From NCBI GenBank assembly GCA_041664345.1, contig JBAYKX010000002.1, positions 62,001-126,000 on the forward strand: a stretch of 64,000 nt of DNA, written 5' to 3'. Positions 26,564 to 36,015 of this stretch are shown one piece after another (position 1 is the first letter of the stretch; every line of letters begins with the position of its first letter). A program made the position numbers and the translations under genes. The notes beneath the pieces were generated by a model. The model was given only the letters and a program-made list of their open reading frames with translations. It made no database searches and had not been told where the DNA came from. This DNA is from GWE2-40-63 sp041664345 (GTDB lineage: Bacteria > Bacteroidota > Bacteroidia > Bacteroidales > SZUA-534).

Positions 26564-27052
26564 ATGGATAATTATAAATTTGAATCTCAGGAATTAAATC
26601 CCATTAGCGAACGGGTAAAAGAGTTATTCATAAAGTATTTGGAACGTAAAGGCCATCGGAAAACTCCGGAGCGGTTTGCTATTTTAGATGAAATTTATAA
26701 TTCTGAAGGTCATTTTGACATCGAGACCTTGTATGGTCACATGAAAAACAAAAATTACCGGGTGAGCCGTGCTACGTTGTATAATACCATTGATGTGTTG
26801 CTTGATTGTAATTTGGTGATTCGGCATCAATTTGGAAAAAACATTGCTCAATTTGAAAAAGCCTACAATTGTGCCCCTCATGAGCATTTAATATGCACCA
26901 GTTGCGGAAAAGTAACCGAGTTTTGCGATGCACGTGTTGATGAAATTGAAGAACGGGCAGCAAAGCAACATGATTTTGAACTTACTTATCATGCACTCTA
27001 TTGTTATGGTATCTGTAGCAGTTGTAAAAAGAAATTGAGCAACGAAAAATAG
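26564..27052 (+). CDS. Fur-family metal-dependent transcriptional regulator
   Basis: A 162-residue repressor. The winged helix (about 15-90) contains HRKTPERFAILDEIY and the recognition segment YRVSRATLYNTIDVLL. The dimerisation domain has PHEHLICTSCGK and CYGICSSCKKK, giving two CxxC pairs (C111/C114, C151/C154) for structural zinc, plus histidines for the regulatory metal. Whether it senses iron, peroxide or zinc cannot be settled from sequence; the N-terminal extension and CxxC pairs are seen in both Fur and PerR groups. It sits between the alarmone enzyme and purA and ends in a clear terminator. Confidence 0.92.
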   Translation: MDNYKFESQELNPISERVKELFIKYLERKGHRKTPERFAILDEIYNSEGHFDIETLYGHMKNKNYRVSRATLYNTIDVLLDCNLVIRHQFGKNIAQFEKAYNCAPHEHLICTSCGKVTEFCDARVDEIEERAAKQHDFELTYHALYCYGICSSCKKKLSNEK

Positions 27053-27081
27053 TTTGTTTTCATTTTGGTATTGAATTAGGG

Positions 27082-27108
27082 TCCCCAATAAAAAGGGGAT
27101 TTTTTTTT
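27082..27108 (+). terminator. Rho-independent terminator after the Fur-family gene
   Basis: TCCCC (27082-27086) pairs with GGGGA (27095-27099) across an 8-base A-rich loop and is followed by nine T residues. It isolates the Fur-family gene from purA. Confidence 0.8.
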
Positions 27109-27236
27109 GATAACTTATAAAACGAACATACCTTAAAAGAAAAAATAATTAGTAAATTCGGGGCTGATTTTTTAAAACGTATTTCAATCAAAATCAAACA
27201 AAAGGCGACTCAACCATATTTAATAAATAGCAAATA

Positions 27237-28505
27237 ATGAAAGTAGATGTACTATTAGGACTGCAGTGGGGCGATGAAGGGAAAGGGAAAATTGTTGATG
27301 TATTAACTTCCGGATATCAGGTAATTACACGTTTTCAGGGAGGAGCGAATGCCGGTCATAGTTTGGAGTTCAATAATCAGAAACACGTGCTGCATTTAAT
27401 ACCATCGGGAATATTTCACGAAAATGCGGTAAATATTATTGGTAATGGTGTAGTGCTCGACCCGGCTATTTTTAAAATTGAAGTGGAGGAGATTGAAAAG
27501 AAATTTGGTATCACCCTAAATAAACGGCTTTTAATTGCTAAGAAAGCAAACCTGATAGTTCCAACCCATCGCATACTTGATGGGGCAATGGAAGAAGCCA
27601 AAGGAAAAAGTAAAATTGGATCTACACTAAAAGGGATAGGACCTGCTTATACTGATAAAGTTGCCAGAAATGCCATAAGAGTAGGGGATATACTACTACC
27701 TAATTTTAAAGAAAAATACGAACAATTAAAACAACTCCACCTAAAACAACTTTCACTGTATAATTTTACCTATAACTTGGAACAATTGGAGAAAGATTGG
27801 TTTGCTGGAATTGAATTGCTAAAAACATTTCAATTTATCGATAGCGAGCATGTCATCAATAATTATATTAATCAGAAAGATACCCGAATTTTAGCCGAAG
27901 GGGCTCAAGGTTCCATGTTGGACATTGATTTTGGTTCCTATCCGTTTGTTACTTCATCAAACACCATTTGTGCCGGTGCTTGTACCGGAATGGGAATTGC
28001 ACCATCAAAGATTGGAGCAGTTAAAGGCATTTTTAAAGCCTATTGTACCCGGGTTGGTTACGGTCCTTTTCCTACCGAACTTTTTGATGAAACAGGTCAG
28101 AAAATGCGCGATATTGGACACGAGTATGGTGCTACTACCGGACGGCCTCGCCGCTGTGGTTGGCTCGATATGGTTGCACTGAAATACAGCATCATGATTA
28201 ATGTGGTAACTGAACTGATAATGACCAAAGCCGATGTGCTCGACAGTTTTGACACGATTAAAGTTGCCGTGGGCTATCAGTTGAATGGTAAAACCCTCGA
28301 TTATTTTCCTTACGAAATTGAAAGCAATATAGTGCCAGTTTACAAAGAGTTTAAAGGTTGGAAGTGTGACATTACTTGCAAAAATTCAGAAGCAGAATTA
28401 CCAAAGGAATTAACGGATTATGTGGCATATATTGAGAAGGAAACGGGTGTTCCTGTATCCATAATTTCAGTAGGTCCCGACCGCGATGCAACAATCATCC
28501 GATAG
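27237..28505 (+). CDS. purA: Adenylosuccinate synthetase
   Basis: A 422-residue cytoplasmic enzyme that condenses IMP and aspartate using GTP, the first step from IMP to AMP. The N-terminal GLQWGDEGKGKIVD loop with catalytic Asp and the downstream NAGHS are canonical. GSTLKGIGPAYTDKVARNAIRVGD, the TTGRPRRCGWLDMV segment and the terminal VPVSIISVGPDRDATI also match the family throughout. Length is normal. It starts after a 128-base leader behind a terminator, so it has its own promoter; TAAATTCG (27153-27160) is a one-mismatch -7 box. Small genes of unknown role follow. Confidence 0.97.
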   Translation: MKVDVLLGLQWGDEGKGKIVDVLTSGYQVITRFQGGANAGHSLEFNNQKHVLHLIPSGIFHENAVNIIGNGVVLDPAIFKIEVEEIEKKFGITLNKRLLIAKKANLIVPTHRILDGAMEEAKGKSKIGSTLKGIGPAYTDKVARNAIRVGDILLPNFKEKYEQLKQLHLKQLSLYNFTYNLEQLEKDWFAGIELLKTFQFIDSEHVINNYINQKDTRILAEGAQGSMLDIDFGSYPFVTSSNTICAGACTGMGIAPSKIGAVKGIFKAYCTRVGYGPFPTELFDETGQKMRDIGHEYGATTGRPRRCGWLDMVALKYSIMINVVTELIMTKADVLDSFDTIKVAVGYQLNGKTLDYFPYEIESNIVPVYKEFKGWKCDITCKNSEAELPKELTDYVAYIEKETGVPVSIISVGPDRDATIIR

Positions 28506-28536
28506 CCATCGATTCTCAAAAATATAGGACGTTACG

Positions 28537-28809
28537 ATGAAAAATGGGAAACTGGTTAAAGCCATAGGATATACACTTCTGGCAGTTTCTTGTATATTAT
28601 TTCTGTTAATATTGATAGTTCCCTGGTTCGATATTTCAAAAAAGCAGATGGCAATTATCACTACATCATTAATTGTTGCCGGCGAAATCCTGTTTTACAC
28701 CAGCGTATTTTTAATTGGTAAAAGCTTTATTGAAAAGCTTTGGCAGAAACTTGCCTTTTGGAAAAAAACGCCGCACGATGCCATTTCCAAAGATGAGGTG
28801 GAAACCTAG
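28537..28809 (+). CDS. Small two-helix membrane protein
   Basis: A 90-residue protein with two membrane helices (about residues 8-30 and 39-63) joined by a short loop with PWFDISKKQMA. Its cytoplasmic tail is lysine- and acid-rich. The layout matches the short Bacteroidota proteins called transporter suffix domain proteins, whose function is unknown. It starts 31 bases after purA and is probably co-transcribed. It is clearly a gene: the hydrophobic pattern is regular, and the frame opens at an ATG just after the purA stop. Confidence 0.75.
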   Translation: MKNGKLVKAIGYTLLAVSCILFLLILIVPWFDISKKQMAIITTSLIVAGEILFYTSVFLIGKSFIEKLWQKLAFWKKTPHDAISKDEVET

Positions 28810-28850
28810 AACATAATGATGTTAGACCAAAAAGGTAAATTCTTGTAATA

Positions 28851-29231
28851 ATGATGCTTGATTATATTGACCATATAAATACTTACGGCGATAATCTTGT
28901 CCGACTGTATGACTTTGACCGTTTGCAAGCCGAAAAGTTCAGACAGACTATACAAGAAACCATAATAGTAAACAAAAAGCAACTCGACCTTACCAAGACT
29001 GACTTTATTCAAAGCCGCAATTGCCAATTGGTATTGCGAATTGCCCATGAAGATGCAGGAATAACTACTTCGGATAAAATACACTTCTTTTGCGATTTGA
29101 CTCTAAATGGATATGAACAAATGATTTTGTTGCTAAAACCATTTTGTGCAAAAGAGACAAAGGGATATCAATATTTATACGATATTGACTCTTCAACCGA
29201 TTTTTTGTTTTCACCTAGTGGAACATGGTAA
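28851..29231 (+). CDS. Protein of unknown function
   Basis: A 126-residue soluble alpha/beta protein with no signal or membrane segment and no family I recognise. It has an N-terminal helix region (MMLDYIDHINTYGDNLVRLYDFDRLQAEKFRQ), then alternating strands (NCQLVLRIAH, KIHFFCDLTL) and a C-terminal SSTDFLFSPSGTW. Codon use is like its neighbours, and the start follows the small membrane protein by 41 bases, so it may end the purA transcript. The alternating hydrophobic strands argue for a real product. Confidence 0.6.
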   Translation: MMLDYIDHINTYGDNLVRLYDFDRLQAEKFRQTIQETIIVNKKQLDLTKTDFIQSRNCQLVLRIAHEDAGITTSDKIHFFCDLTLNGYEQMILLLKPFCAKETKGYQYLYDIDSSTDFLFSPSGTW

Positions 29232-29537
29232 ATTAAGGCCGCTTTCTCATCTTCCCATCTTTCGACCATTCTACCCTTCTATTTTCCAGTCTTTTTAATT
29301 TCTCGCAGCGGACTGTCTCGCTTTAGCGGAGAGCAACAAGTTCCATGCTCTGGACAGCGAAGCGCCCTCCGAGCAATCGGGGCAGGCTGCTTCGCTTTTT
29401 AAAATGGAAACAACAGCTTCACTTAAATAATCCTCGTAGCGGCCTGCCCCGACACCTCGGTGGGCGCTGCAAGTTCCCACCTTTCCATCTTCCCATTTTT
29501 CACCCTTTTACCTTGTATCCTTGCCACCCTGCTACCC
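29232..29537. other. Spacer with a large imperfect inverted repeat
   Basis: No gene. It contains the 15-base segment CTGTCTCGCTTTAGC (29313-29327) also found at 22120-22134. It then has an inverted repeat with 27-base arms (29361-29387 and 29442-29468, four mismatches) around a 54-base loop, and finally pyrimidine octamers such as ACCTTGTA, CCTTGCCA, CCCTGCTA (29482-29540). Frames over this stretch are artefacts of the repeat. Confidence 0.65.
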
Positions 29538-31511
29538 TTACCTCAACCCTTTCTTAAAATTAAAAGTAGTGGAAGGTTGAACGGCTTCCGATTGTTTGAG
29601 CCGGGTGAATACTTTCTTTAAGGTAGTTTTTGAAGGTGTTTCAAAACTCAGGTCAATTAGATACCGGTAAAATCCTTGTTGCGTAAGTTTTGCTTTGTAT
29701 TGCAGCAACGAAACCGGTATTTCGGGCAACAAATGGGTGATTCCATTAACAATCTGTCGTCGGTAGTTTTGTTTTTCGCTGCTTATTTTTTCATCCTCCA
29801 TATTGATGGGTTGCCGGGAATAGAACAACTTGGGATAAAAATACAAAGGAAGAATCTGGTTCCGGTTGGTTCCGGATATTAGGTTTTCCATTTCGTTTTC
29901 AAACGGACTGGTTGCCCATTGGGCGCCCACCGATTCAAGCACACAGGCGGCAGCATCGTTATAGCAATACACATTTTCGTTGGTGCCAAAAACAGCAGTT
30001 GTAGGCAGCAATTCTTTCTGCGATAAGTGGCTCAGCGAAAAACGGTTAAATCCTTGATTGGCTAACTCGGAACAACGGTTTCTATAAAATTCAATATCTT
30101 TTTCAGGTATAAACTGAGGCAATTCAAACCAAATGTTCGATTTGTTTTCTTGAAATATCGGTACTTCCAAATTAATTTGGTTCCAATCGGTTTTGCTGAG
30201 TTGCAGTACCAACTGATTGAAATAGGCAAAACTCAGCATGGGCAACCAATCCAGATTATTGATTCGTACATACAACAATTCGCTACCTGAATTTCTTTTA
30301 TGCTTTAACCGAGTTAAAATGGCAGCTTTTTGTTGAGGAGCAATTTTTTTGATTATTCCGCTGGGTTCCCCTTTCAATTTCGATGGAAACCGAAACTGTC
30401 CCGTACCTACAAGGGTAAGTTCATCGTTGGTTTTTATACCCGATATTTTAGCTGATATTTGAAAGGTTTTTTCATCGGTTTTATGGATGTGGTCCAATGT
30501 AAAAGTCACCGGTTCACTGTCGTTTTGAGTCCTCACGCGCAAACGGTAACCCGGCTTCAATTCGGCGGTGGATTCAATACTGATTTTATTATCCGCTATT
30601 CGGGTAATTTTACCAATAGGCAAACCGGTTCCCGGCACTAACGATATGGATTTGGCTACTTGATTTGAATAAAACCACTGTGTTTTTTCGCGTCCCATAT
30701 CCATGGATAAAAGTTCAACTGCTTCGGGCAAGGTTTTTGGGTTGTCAATAACCATTCGATAGGCTCGGGCCACTTGATAAACATATTCAGCCGATTTTAG
30801 ACGGCCTTCTATTTTCAATGAATGTACCCCTAGTTCCATCAATTTTGGAATTAGGGTTATTTGTTGGTTATCTTTTAAACTGAATACCAATTTTTTCTCC
30901 TCATTAATATCATAGAACCTACGGCAAGGCTGGGCGCATAATCCACGGTTGGCTCCAGCACCCCCTAAATAACTGCTGAACAAACACATCCCCGAAAAGG
31001 AGTAGCAAAGGGCTCCATGCACAAATACCTCGGTTTCAATGGGCGATTTTTCCTGAATGGATTCCAATTCCGGTAGTGTGAGTTCGCGGGAAAGGATTAC
31101 CCTTGAAAAGCCCATTTTTTTGCTAAAAGTGGCACCGGCAGAGTTATGGTTGGCCATTTGAGTGCTGGCATGAACGGGCAGTTTTGGGAAAAAGTTTTTC
31201 AACAAAAAGTAAGTTCCCCAATCTTGAATAATTACAGCAGATACTTTTGTTTGAGACAGAAACCAAAGGGTATCAATCAGTTCACCTATTTCGGAATTTT
31301 TAATAACCGTATTTAGTGTAACATAAACCTTGACATTGGCAGAGGCAGCTTCATCAAGCAATTGCAGAAGTTGATAATTCGAGAAATTTGTTGCCCTTTC
31401 GCGGGCATTGAAGTTTTTCAATCCCAGATATACTGCATCGGCACCACCTTTTAAAGCGGCGTAAAATGCTTCCACATTTCCAACGGGCAACAGCAATTCC
31501 GGTTTCTTCAT
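29538..31511 (-). CDS. U32 family peptidase-like protein (RlhA/YhbU group)
   Basis: A 657-residue member of the U32 family. The N-terminal TIM-barrel start is typical (ELLLPVGNVEAFYAALKGGADAVYLGLKNFNAR). The signature region VHGALCYSFSGMCLFSSYLGG, with downstream CAQPCRRFY, carries cysteines known in related enzymes to bind an Fe-S cluster. The C-terminal 250 residues hold the collagenase-like DUF3656-type region. Characterised relatives (RlhA, TrhP) hydroxylate RNA bases rather than cut proteins, so an RNA-modification role is more likely than proteolysis; length and layout favour RlhA. It is convergent with nothing close and sits behind repeat DNA. Confidence 0.9.
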   Translation of the reverse strand: MKKPELLLPVGNVEAFYAALKGGADAVYLGLKNFNARERATNFSNYQLLQLLDEAASANVKVYVTLNTVIKNSEIGELIDTLWFLSQTKVSAVIIQDWGTYFLLKNFFPKLPVHASTQMANHNSAGATFSKKMGFSRVILSRELTLPELESIQEKSPIETEVFVHGALCYSFSGMCLFSSYLGGAGANRGLCAQPCRRFYDINEEKKLVFSLKDNQQITLIPKLMELGVHSLKIEGRLKSAEYVYQVARAYRMVIDNPKTLPEAVELLSMDMGREKTQWFYSNQVAKSISLVPGTGLPIGKITRIADNKISIESTAELKPGYRLRVRTQNDSEPVTFTLDHIHKTDEKTFQISAKISGIKTNDELTLVGTGQFRFPSKLKGEPSGIIKKIAPQQKAAILTRLKHKRNSGSELLYVRINNLDWLPMLSFAYFNQLVLQLSKTDWNQINLEVPIFQENKSNIWFELPQFIPEKDIEFYRNRCSELANQGFNRFSLSHLSQKELLPTTAVFGTNENVYCYNDAAACVLESVGAQWATSPFENEMENLISGTNRNQILPLYFYPKLFYSRQPINMEDEKISSEKQNYRRQIVNGITHLLPEIPVSLLQYKAKLTQQGFYRYLIDLSFETPSKTTLKKVFTRLKQSEAVQPSTTFNFKKGLR

Positions 31512-31706
31512 TGTAAGAGTTCGTTCTGCTGCAAAGATAAAAAACCATAAGCAGGTAACAAGGAATAACGGATTGGATATATTTTAGCTGAATTAGGTTT
31601 GGCAATTAAAGATACTTAAGGCTGGGATATTTGATTTATCGTATTATTTTTGTTAGGACTAGCAGAAAATTTAATTCATAAACTAATAAGGAAATAATTT
31701 CTTTAA

Positions 31707-33197
31707 ATGAAAAATGAGCGTTTTCATCTTTACATTTTTTTATTTGCAGTTTGCATTTATTTTTTAACAGCATATAACAGTCATGGATTCTACCATGCTG
31801 ATGAACATTATCAAATAATTGAGTTTGCCGGATTAAAACTGGGTACTCATACCCCAAACGAATTAGCATGGGAATATAATGCTCAAATTAGGCCAGCATT
31901 ACAACCAACAATTTGTATCGTTGTTTTTAAGATGTTAAGCTTAGTTCATATTAACAACCCTTATTCTCAGGTTTTCATATTACGCCTCTTAACTGCTATT
32001 TTGTCACTATTAATAATTAGGTATTTTATTGTAAATACTGAAAATCAAGTTGTAGGTAATAGGTCCACGAAAATCTATTATCTATTGTCTTATTTCTTGT
32101 GGTTTATTCCTTTTATCAGCGTTCGTTTCTCATCTGAAACTTGGTCGGGATTATTTTTTCTGCTTTCGCTAGCAATCTTCTTTAGCCGTTTAAATTCTGA
32201 ATATAAGCCCTATTTGTTAGGTTTAATATCCGGGTTTAGTTTTATTTTTCGGTTTCAAATTGCTTTTGCTATAATTGGATTTTTCTTATGGCTTATTATT
32301 ATTGAACGCAAAAAATTAGATTATTTCTTGAAGTTTGGCATTGCTTTTCTAAGTGTTCTGATTTTAGGTTTTTTTATCGATTTCTGGTTTTATGGAGAGC
32401 CTGTATTTACAACATGGAATTATTTTCATTCCGTTATAGATTCTGGAGGTAATGGGTTTGGAACATCTCCCTGGTATTTTTATTTTATCAAATTATTAAG
32501 TCTCCCAAGTTATTTTGTTGGAATTCCTTTAGTGTTTGCTTTAGTTTTGCTTATCATTTATACTCCAAAGAATATCTATTTGTGGAGTATTATCCCCTTT
32601 ATATTGGTGCATACTCTTGTTCCGCATAAAGAAGAGCGATTTATTTTTCCGATAGTTTTTCTATTCCCTATTATTTTGGTTTCAGGTTATAACCAATTTG
32701 TTTTAATTATAAGGAGTAGATACATGATTAGAGCATTGAATTATTTTATGGCATTGATATTTTTAGCGGTAAATCTAATAGGCATAGTTGCAATGAGTCA
32801 AAAAGCTGCCGGAAATGGTAGAATGGAGATTTCAAAATATATTCATGATAATTATGGTACTAAACTCATAAAATTAATTTATTGTTCTTGGGCTAATCCT
32901 TACAATCCTTGGAATAGTATTCCCATAAAGTTTTATGCTGAAAAAAAAATGGATAGCAAACTCATTAATAATTTGTGTGAAATAAATGATTCATTGATTG
33001 ATACAGGAGCTCAAAACTTTTTAATTGTACGAAAAATTGATTTACGTAATCAAGAATGTAGTCAACTTATTTATCAACATAATTTTGTTTTTGTAAAACA
33101 GAGTATTCCTAAATGGATTGAATTCATTAATAAGTATTATAAGGGATTTGATGAGGGTGATGTTTTGGTACTTTATAAATATATTGGTAAAAATTGA
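31707..33197 (+). CDS. GT22-like membrane mannosyltransferase (Alg9/PIG-B type)
   Basis: A 496-residue GT-C protein with about ten membrane helices from residue 7 on. The first periplasmic loop has the acidic motif in FYHADEHYQIIEFAG expected of the catalytic site, and a later loop has PHKEERFIFPIVF, a hallmark of the ALG9/PIG-B group (HKEERF). Such enzymes transfer a sugar from a polyprenyl-phosphate donor on the outer face of the inner membrane. It is followed 56 bases downstream by a second GT-C enzyme. The acceptor is unknown. A -7-like TATTTTTG is at 31645-31652. Confidence 0.82.
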   Translation: MKNERFHLYIFLFAVCIYFLTAYNSHGFYHADEHYQIIEFAGLKLGTHTPNELAWEYNAQIRPALQPTICIVVFKMLSLVHINNPYSQVFILRLLTAILSLLIIRYFIVNTENQVVGNRSTKIYYLLSYFLWFIPFISVRFSSETWSGLFFLLSLAIFFSRLNSEYKPYLLGLISGFSFIFRFQIAFAIIGFFLWLIIIERKKLDYFLKFGIAFLSVLILGFFIDFWFYGEPVFTTWNYFHSVIDSGGNGFGTSPWYFYFIKLLSLPSYFVGIPLVFALVLLIIYTPKNIYLWSIIPFILVHTLVPHKEERFIFPIVFLFPIILVSGYNQFVLIIRSRYMIRALNYFMALIFLAVNLIGIVAMSQKAAGNGRMEISKYIHDNYGTKLIKLIYCSWANPYNPWNSIPIKFYAEKKMDSKLINNLCEINDSLIDTGAQNFLIVRKIDLRNQECSQLIYQHNFVFVKQSIPKWIEFINKYYKGFDEGDVLVLYKYIGKN

Positions 33198-33253
33198 TTC
33201 ATAATTAGTATTAATGTATTAAATAATAAGCATATACAATTATTGCATAAACT

Positions 33254-35278
33254 ATGAAATCCAATATTAAATTTTCGGTTGTTATAATAATCGTTTTATT
33301 AGCTTCATTATACCACCATAAAGATATAAACGAGTTCCCATCCCATATTCATGCTTGGGCTCAATCAGATAGATATGCTCTATCTTTAGGTTTTGTTGAT
33401 AATGGCTTGAACTTTTTTAAACCACAAACTTTTGTATATAATCATCAATTTCCCTACAATTGGAATATTCCCTCGGAATCAAGTATAACCGCAGTTGATT
33501 TCCCCATTCATGATTATATTCCTGCACTTTTGATGAAGCTTTCAGGCAATACATCACCTTGGCTTTTCCGTCTTTATATTTTAATATATAGCCTGTTCGG
33601 GCTTTTCTTTTTGTTTAAACTGGCTTTTGCAATAACCAATGATTATTTTAAGTCAATTCTAGTACTTGTTTTTGCCGCTACATCGCCGGTATATGTGTAT
33701 TACCAGAATGGTTTTTTGCCAACAATTCCATCGCTTTCCAATACTATTATCGGAATTTATCTATACTATAATCATTTTAAGGATAATAAGCAAAGCGATT
33801 TTGTTTTAAGCATACTCTTTCTAACCCTTGCAGCCCTTTCCAGAACTACATTTGCAATTCCATTAATAGCGGTTTTGTGTATCGAGTTTATTAGAATCAT
33901 TAAAAAGGAAATAAGCATAATCCCTAAAATAATTCCGGTATCTATTTCAATGTTTTTACTGATTATATATCAATTATATAATGGGTATCTAAGGGAGCAA
34001 TATGGCTCAATTTTTCTCAACCATCTGCTTCCACCAAATAATTTGGAAGAGGTTATCGGAATTTTAAAAGAAGTATACCGCAATTGGGGATTACAATATT
34101 TTACAAAGATTCACTATTTAATTTTTGGTTTCTCGCTGTTAGCTGCTTTGTTTTTTTTAATAGCACGAAGAATCCATTCAAATAAAGCAATAAGCTATTT
34201 TGGCTTATTCGTGCTTGTCTATTTTATTGGTTGTGCATTATTTTCCTTTTTAATGTTGCAGCAATTCCCTGCCCACGATTACTATTTTTTAGATACTTTC
34301 TTTACCCCAGTTATCATGTTGTTAATAGTTCTTCTTTCATATTTGCCATCTTTTGAAAGGAAAAATATGAAAATAGGTTTCATAGCAATTCTTTGTTTCC
34401 TTTCAATTGCCTTAATTTTTCAACCCATTAAATCACAGGAGAATAGAAGGGATACCGGTTCCTGGGATAAAACGGAATCCTTGATACAAAACTATGATGG
34501 GTCGTCAAAATTCATTGATTCAATAGGTGTTTCAAAAGATTCAAAAATACTGGTTCTTGATGCCGTAGTACCTAATATTCCTTTTATATTGATGCAACGG
34601 AAAGGGTTTGTTGTAATGAGTACAAGCCGTGAGAATATTGAAAAGGTATTACAATGGGAATACGATTATATTGTGTTCCAGAATGACTATTTTGTTTCGG
34701 ATATTTATACTTCTTACCCTGAAATATTATCGGGATTAAAAAAAATTGCAGATAATGGAAGAATATCAGTGTGTAAGCTATCTAAATCGAATAATCCCCA
34801 AAATCTGCTTGCTTTTATTGGGTTGAATGACAAAATACCCGTTTTTGAACAGTTCGTTTCTTTTGAAAACAGACTGGATACTCTATGGCAAAATTTCAAT
34901 ACATCCAATAGGTATTCATTTTCCGGAAATCTTTCAGGTCATCTTACTCCTGAAAATGAATTTGGATTGACTTTCAAAACAAAGAATTTACCTATATTAA
35001 TCACAAAGTCAAGTACATTAATGTTTTCTTCGTACTTTTTAAGCGATACAATAGTAAATTCAGAAATAGTAATTTCAATAAGTGTTAATGGTCAAAATAT
35101 CTTCTATAAGTCATACAATTTGAAAGATATAATACAGAAGCAAAAATCATGGGAAAATATATCGTTGTTATTTCAGTTGCCAAAAATACAAAGTAACGAT
35201 TATGAGTTTGCACTATTCTTATGGAATACCGGAAAAAGTGAAATTTATTATGATGATTTTTCTTTTGCAATTTATTGA
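33254..35278 (+). CDS. GT39-like (ArnT/PMT-type) membrane glycosyltransferase
   Basis: A 674-residue protein with an N-terminal helix, then a large first loop (HIHAWAQSDRYALSLGF...FPIHDYIPALL) carrying the Asp-Arg pair usual in this superfamily, about ten more membrane helices to near residue 385, and a 290-residue soluble C-terminal part. The C-terminal part has a beta-sandwich look in its last 150 residues (NLSGHLTPENEFGLTF...SEIYYDDFSFAIY). It is probably a polyprenyl-phosphate sugar transferase for surface glycans or proteins. It is in the same direction as the GT22-like gene and possibly co-transcribed. Family placement is by pattern only. Confidence 0.7.
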   Translation: MKSNIKFSVVIIIVLLASLYHHKDINEFPSHIHAWAQSDRYALSLGFVDNGLNFFKPQTFVYNHQFPYNWNIPSESSITAVDFPIHDYIPALLMKLSGNTSPWLFRLYILIYSLFGLFFLFKLAFAITNDYFKSILVLVFAATSPVYVYYQNGFLPTIPSLSNTIIGIYLYYNHFKDNKQSDFVLSILFLTLAALSRTTFAIPLIAVLCIEFIRIIKKEISIIPKIIPVSISMFLLIIYQLYNGYLREQYGSIFLNHLLPPNNLEEVIGILKEVYRNWGLQYFTKIHYLIFGFSLLAALFFLIARRIHSNKAISYFGLFVLVYFIGCALFSFLMLQQFPAHDYYFLDTFFTPVIMLLIVLLSYLPSFERKNMKIGFIAILCFLSIALIFQPIKSQENRRDTGSWDKTESLIQNYDGSSKFIDSIGVSKDSKILVLDAVVPNIPFILMQRKGFVVMSTSRENIEKVLQWEYDYIVFQNDYFVSDIYTSYPEILSGLKKIADNGRISVCKLSKSNNPQNLLAFIGLNDKIPVFEQFVSFENRLDTLWQNFNTSNRYSFSGNLSGHLTPENEFGLTFKTKNLPILITKSSTLMFSSYFLSDTIVNSEIVISISVNGQNIFYKSYNLKDIIQKQKSWENISLLFQLPKIQSNDYEFALFLWNTGKSEIYYDDFSFAIY

Positions 35279-35374
35279 AATGAGGTTCAGTACTGTTTCT
35301 TTATAACCCTGTCGAAAAAAGCACCTATTTCGATGATTTTGAAAACGTTCGGTACCAATCGGTTTTTGAACAAA

Positions 35375-35409
35375 AAATAAAGCCATGAAATTGTTCCATG
35401 GCTTTATTT
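35375..35409. terminator. Bidirectional terminator between glycosyltransferase and carboxylase operons
   Basis: AAATAAAGCCATG (35375-35387) pairs with CATGGCTTTATTT (35397-35409) around a 9-base loop. A-tract and T-tract flanks make it work in both directions between convergent genes. Confidence 0.8.
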
Positions 35410-35423
35410 GTGGTTGTTGTTAT

Positions 35424-35966
35424 CTATTTTCCCCCGTGTATTTCAATCATTAAATCGTCTTTAAGCACGTTTTGACCCGCTTTTACGTGAATTTTCTTTA
35501 CTTTACCGGCTATGGTTGCCTGAATTTCATTTTGCATTTTCATGGCTTCCAATATCAATAAAGGCTCACCAGGTCTTACTTCACGTCCTTCTTCAGTTAA
35601 AACTTCTATAATTTTGCCTGGCATGGGAGCCTCTAGGTTCTCATTTTTCTTGCCACCCGATTTTGCCGATAAAAACTTCATCCGTTTATAGGATGTCGGA
35701 GTTTCTACGGTAAAAAAATAGGATACACCGTTTAGCAATACTTCGTATTTGTTTTGGTTTTTATATAAAACCTCAACCGGGTATTTTTTATTTTTAAACA
35801 ACAAATACGTACCAAATTTTTCGTCAGTTTTTATCGAAACTTCATTGGGTTTACCTGCCACCTTAATCTCTTCAGAAAATGGGATTGGAAACTCGAATTT
35901 TTTACGATTCGGACTTACTGCAATCAGTTTTTTTAATTCCTTATTTGAACTCCAGCCTAGCTTCAT
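35424..35966 (-). CDS. Biotin carboxyl carrier subunit of acyl-CoA carboxylase
   Basis: A 180-residue carrier. The C-terminal biotinyl domain (about 110-178) has the attachment site EAMKMQ with biotinylated K143, preceded by APMPGKIIEVLTEEGREV. The N-terminal 100 residues form a beta-rich region seen in carriers of propionyl-CoA-type carboxylases. It is the last gene of a three-gene operon (beta subunit, biotin carboxylase, carrier). The complex carboxylates acetyl- or propionyl-CoA; the neighbours suggest the propionyl/methylmalonyl type, but substrate choice is decided in the beta subunit and is not proven. Confidence 0.92.
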   Translation of the reverse strand: MKLGWSSNKELKKLIAVSPNRKKFEFPIPFSEEIKVAGKPNEVSIKTDEKFGTYLLFKNKKYPVEVLYKNQNKYEVLLNGVSYFFTVETPTSYKRMKFLSAKSGGKKNENLEAPMPGKIIEVLTEEGREVRPGEPLLILEAMKMQNEIQATIAGKVKKIHVKAGQNVLKDDLMIEIHGGK

Positions 35967-36015
35967 GATTTTTTCTCCTTTAGTTCAGCAACTATATTAA
36001 TTGAAAATTAAAAAA

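Noticed and set aside
29345..29557. 70-codon plus-strand frame
   Set aside because: It lies over an inverted repeat and pyrimidine octamers.
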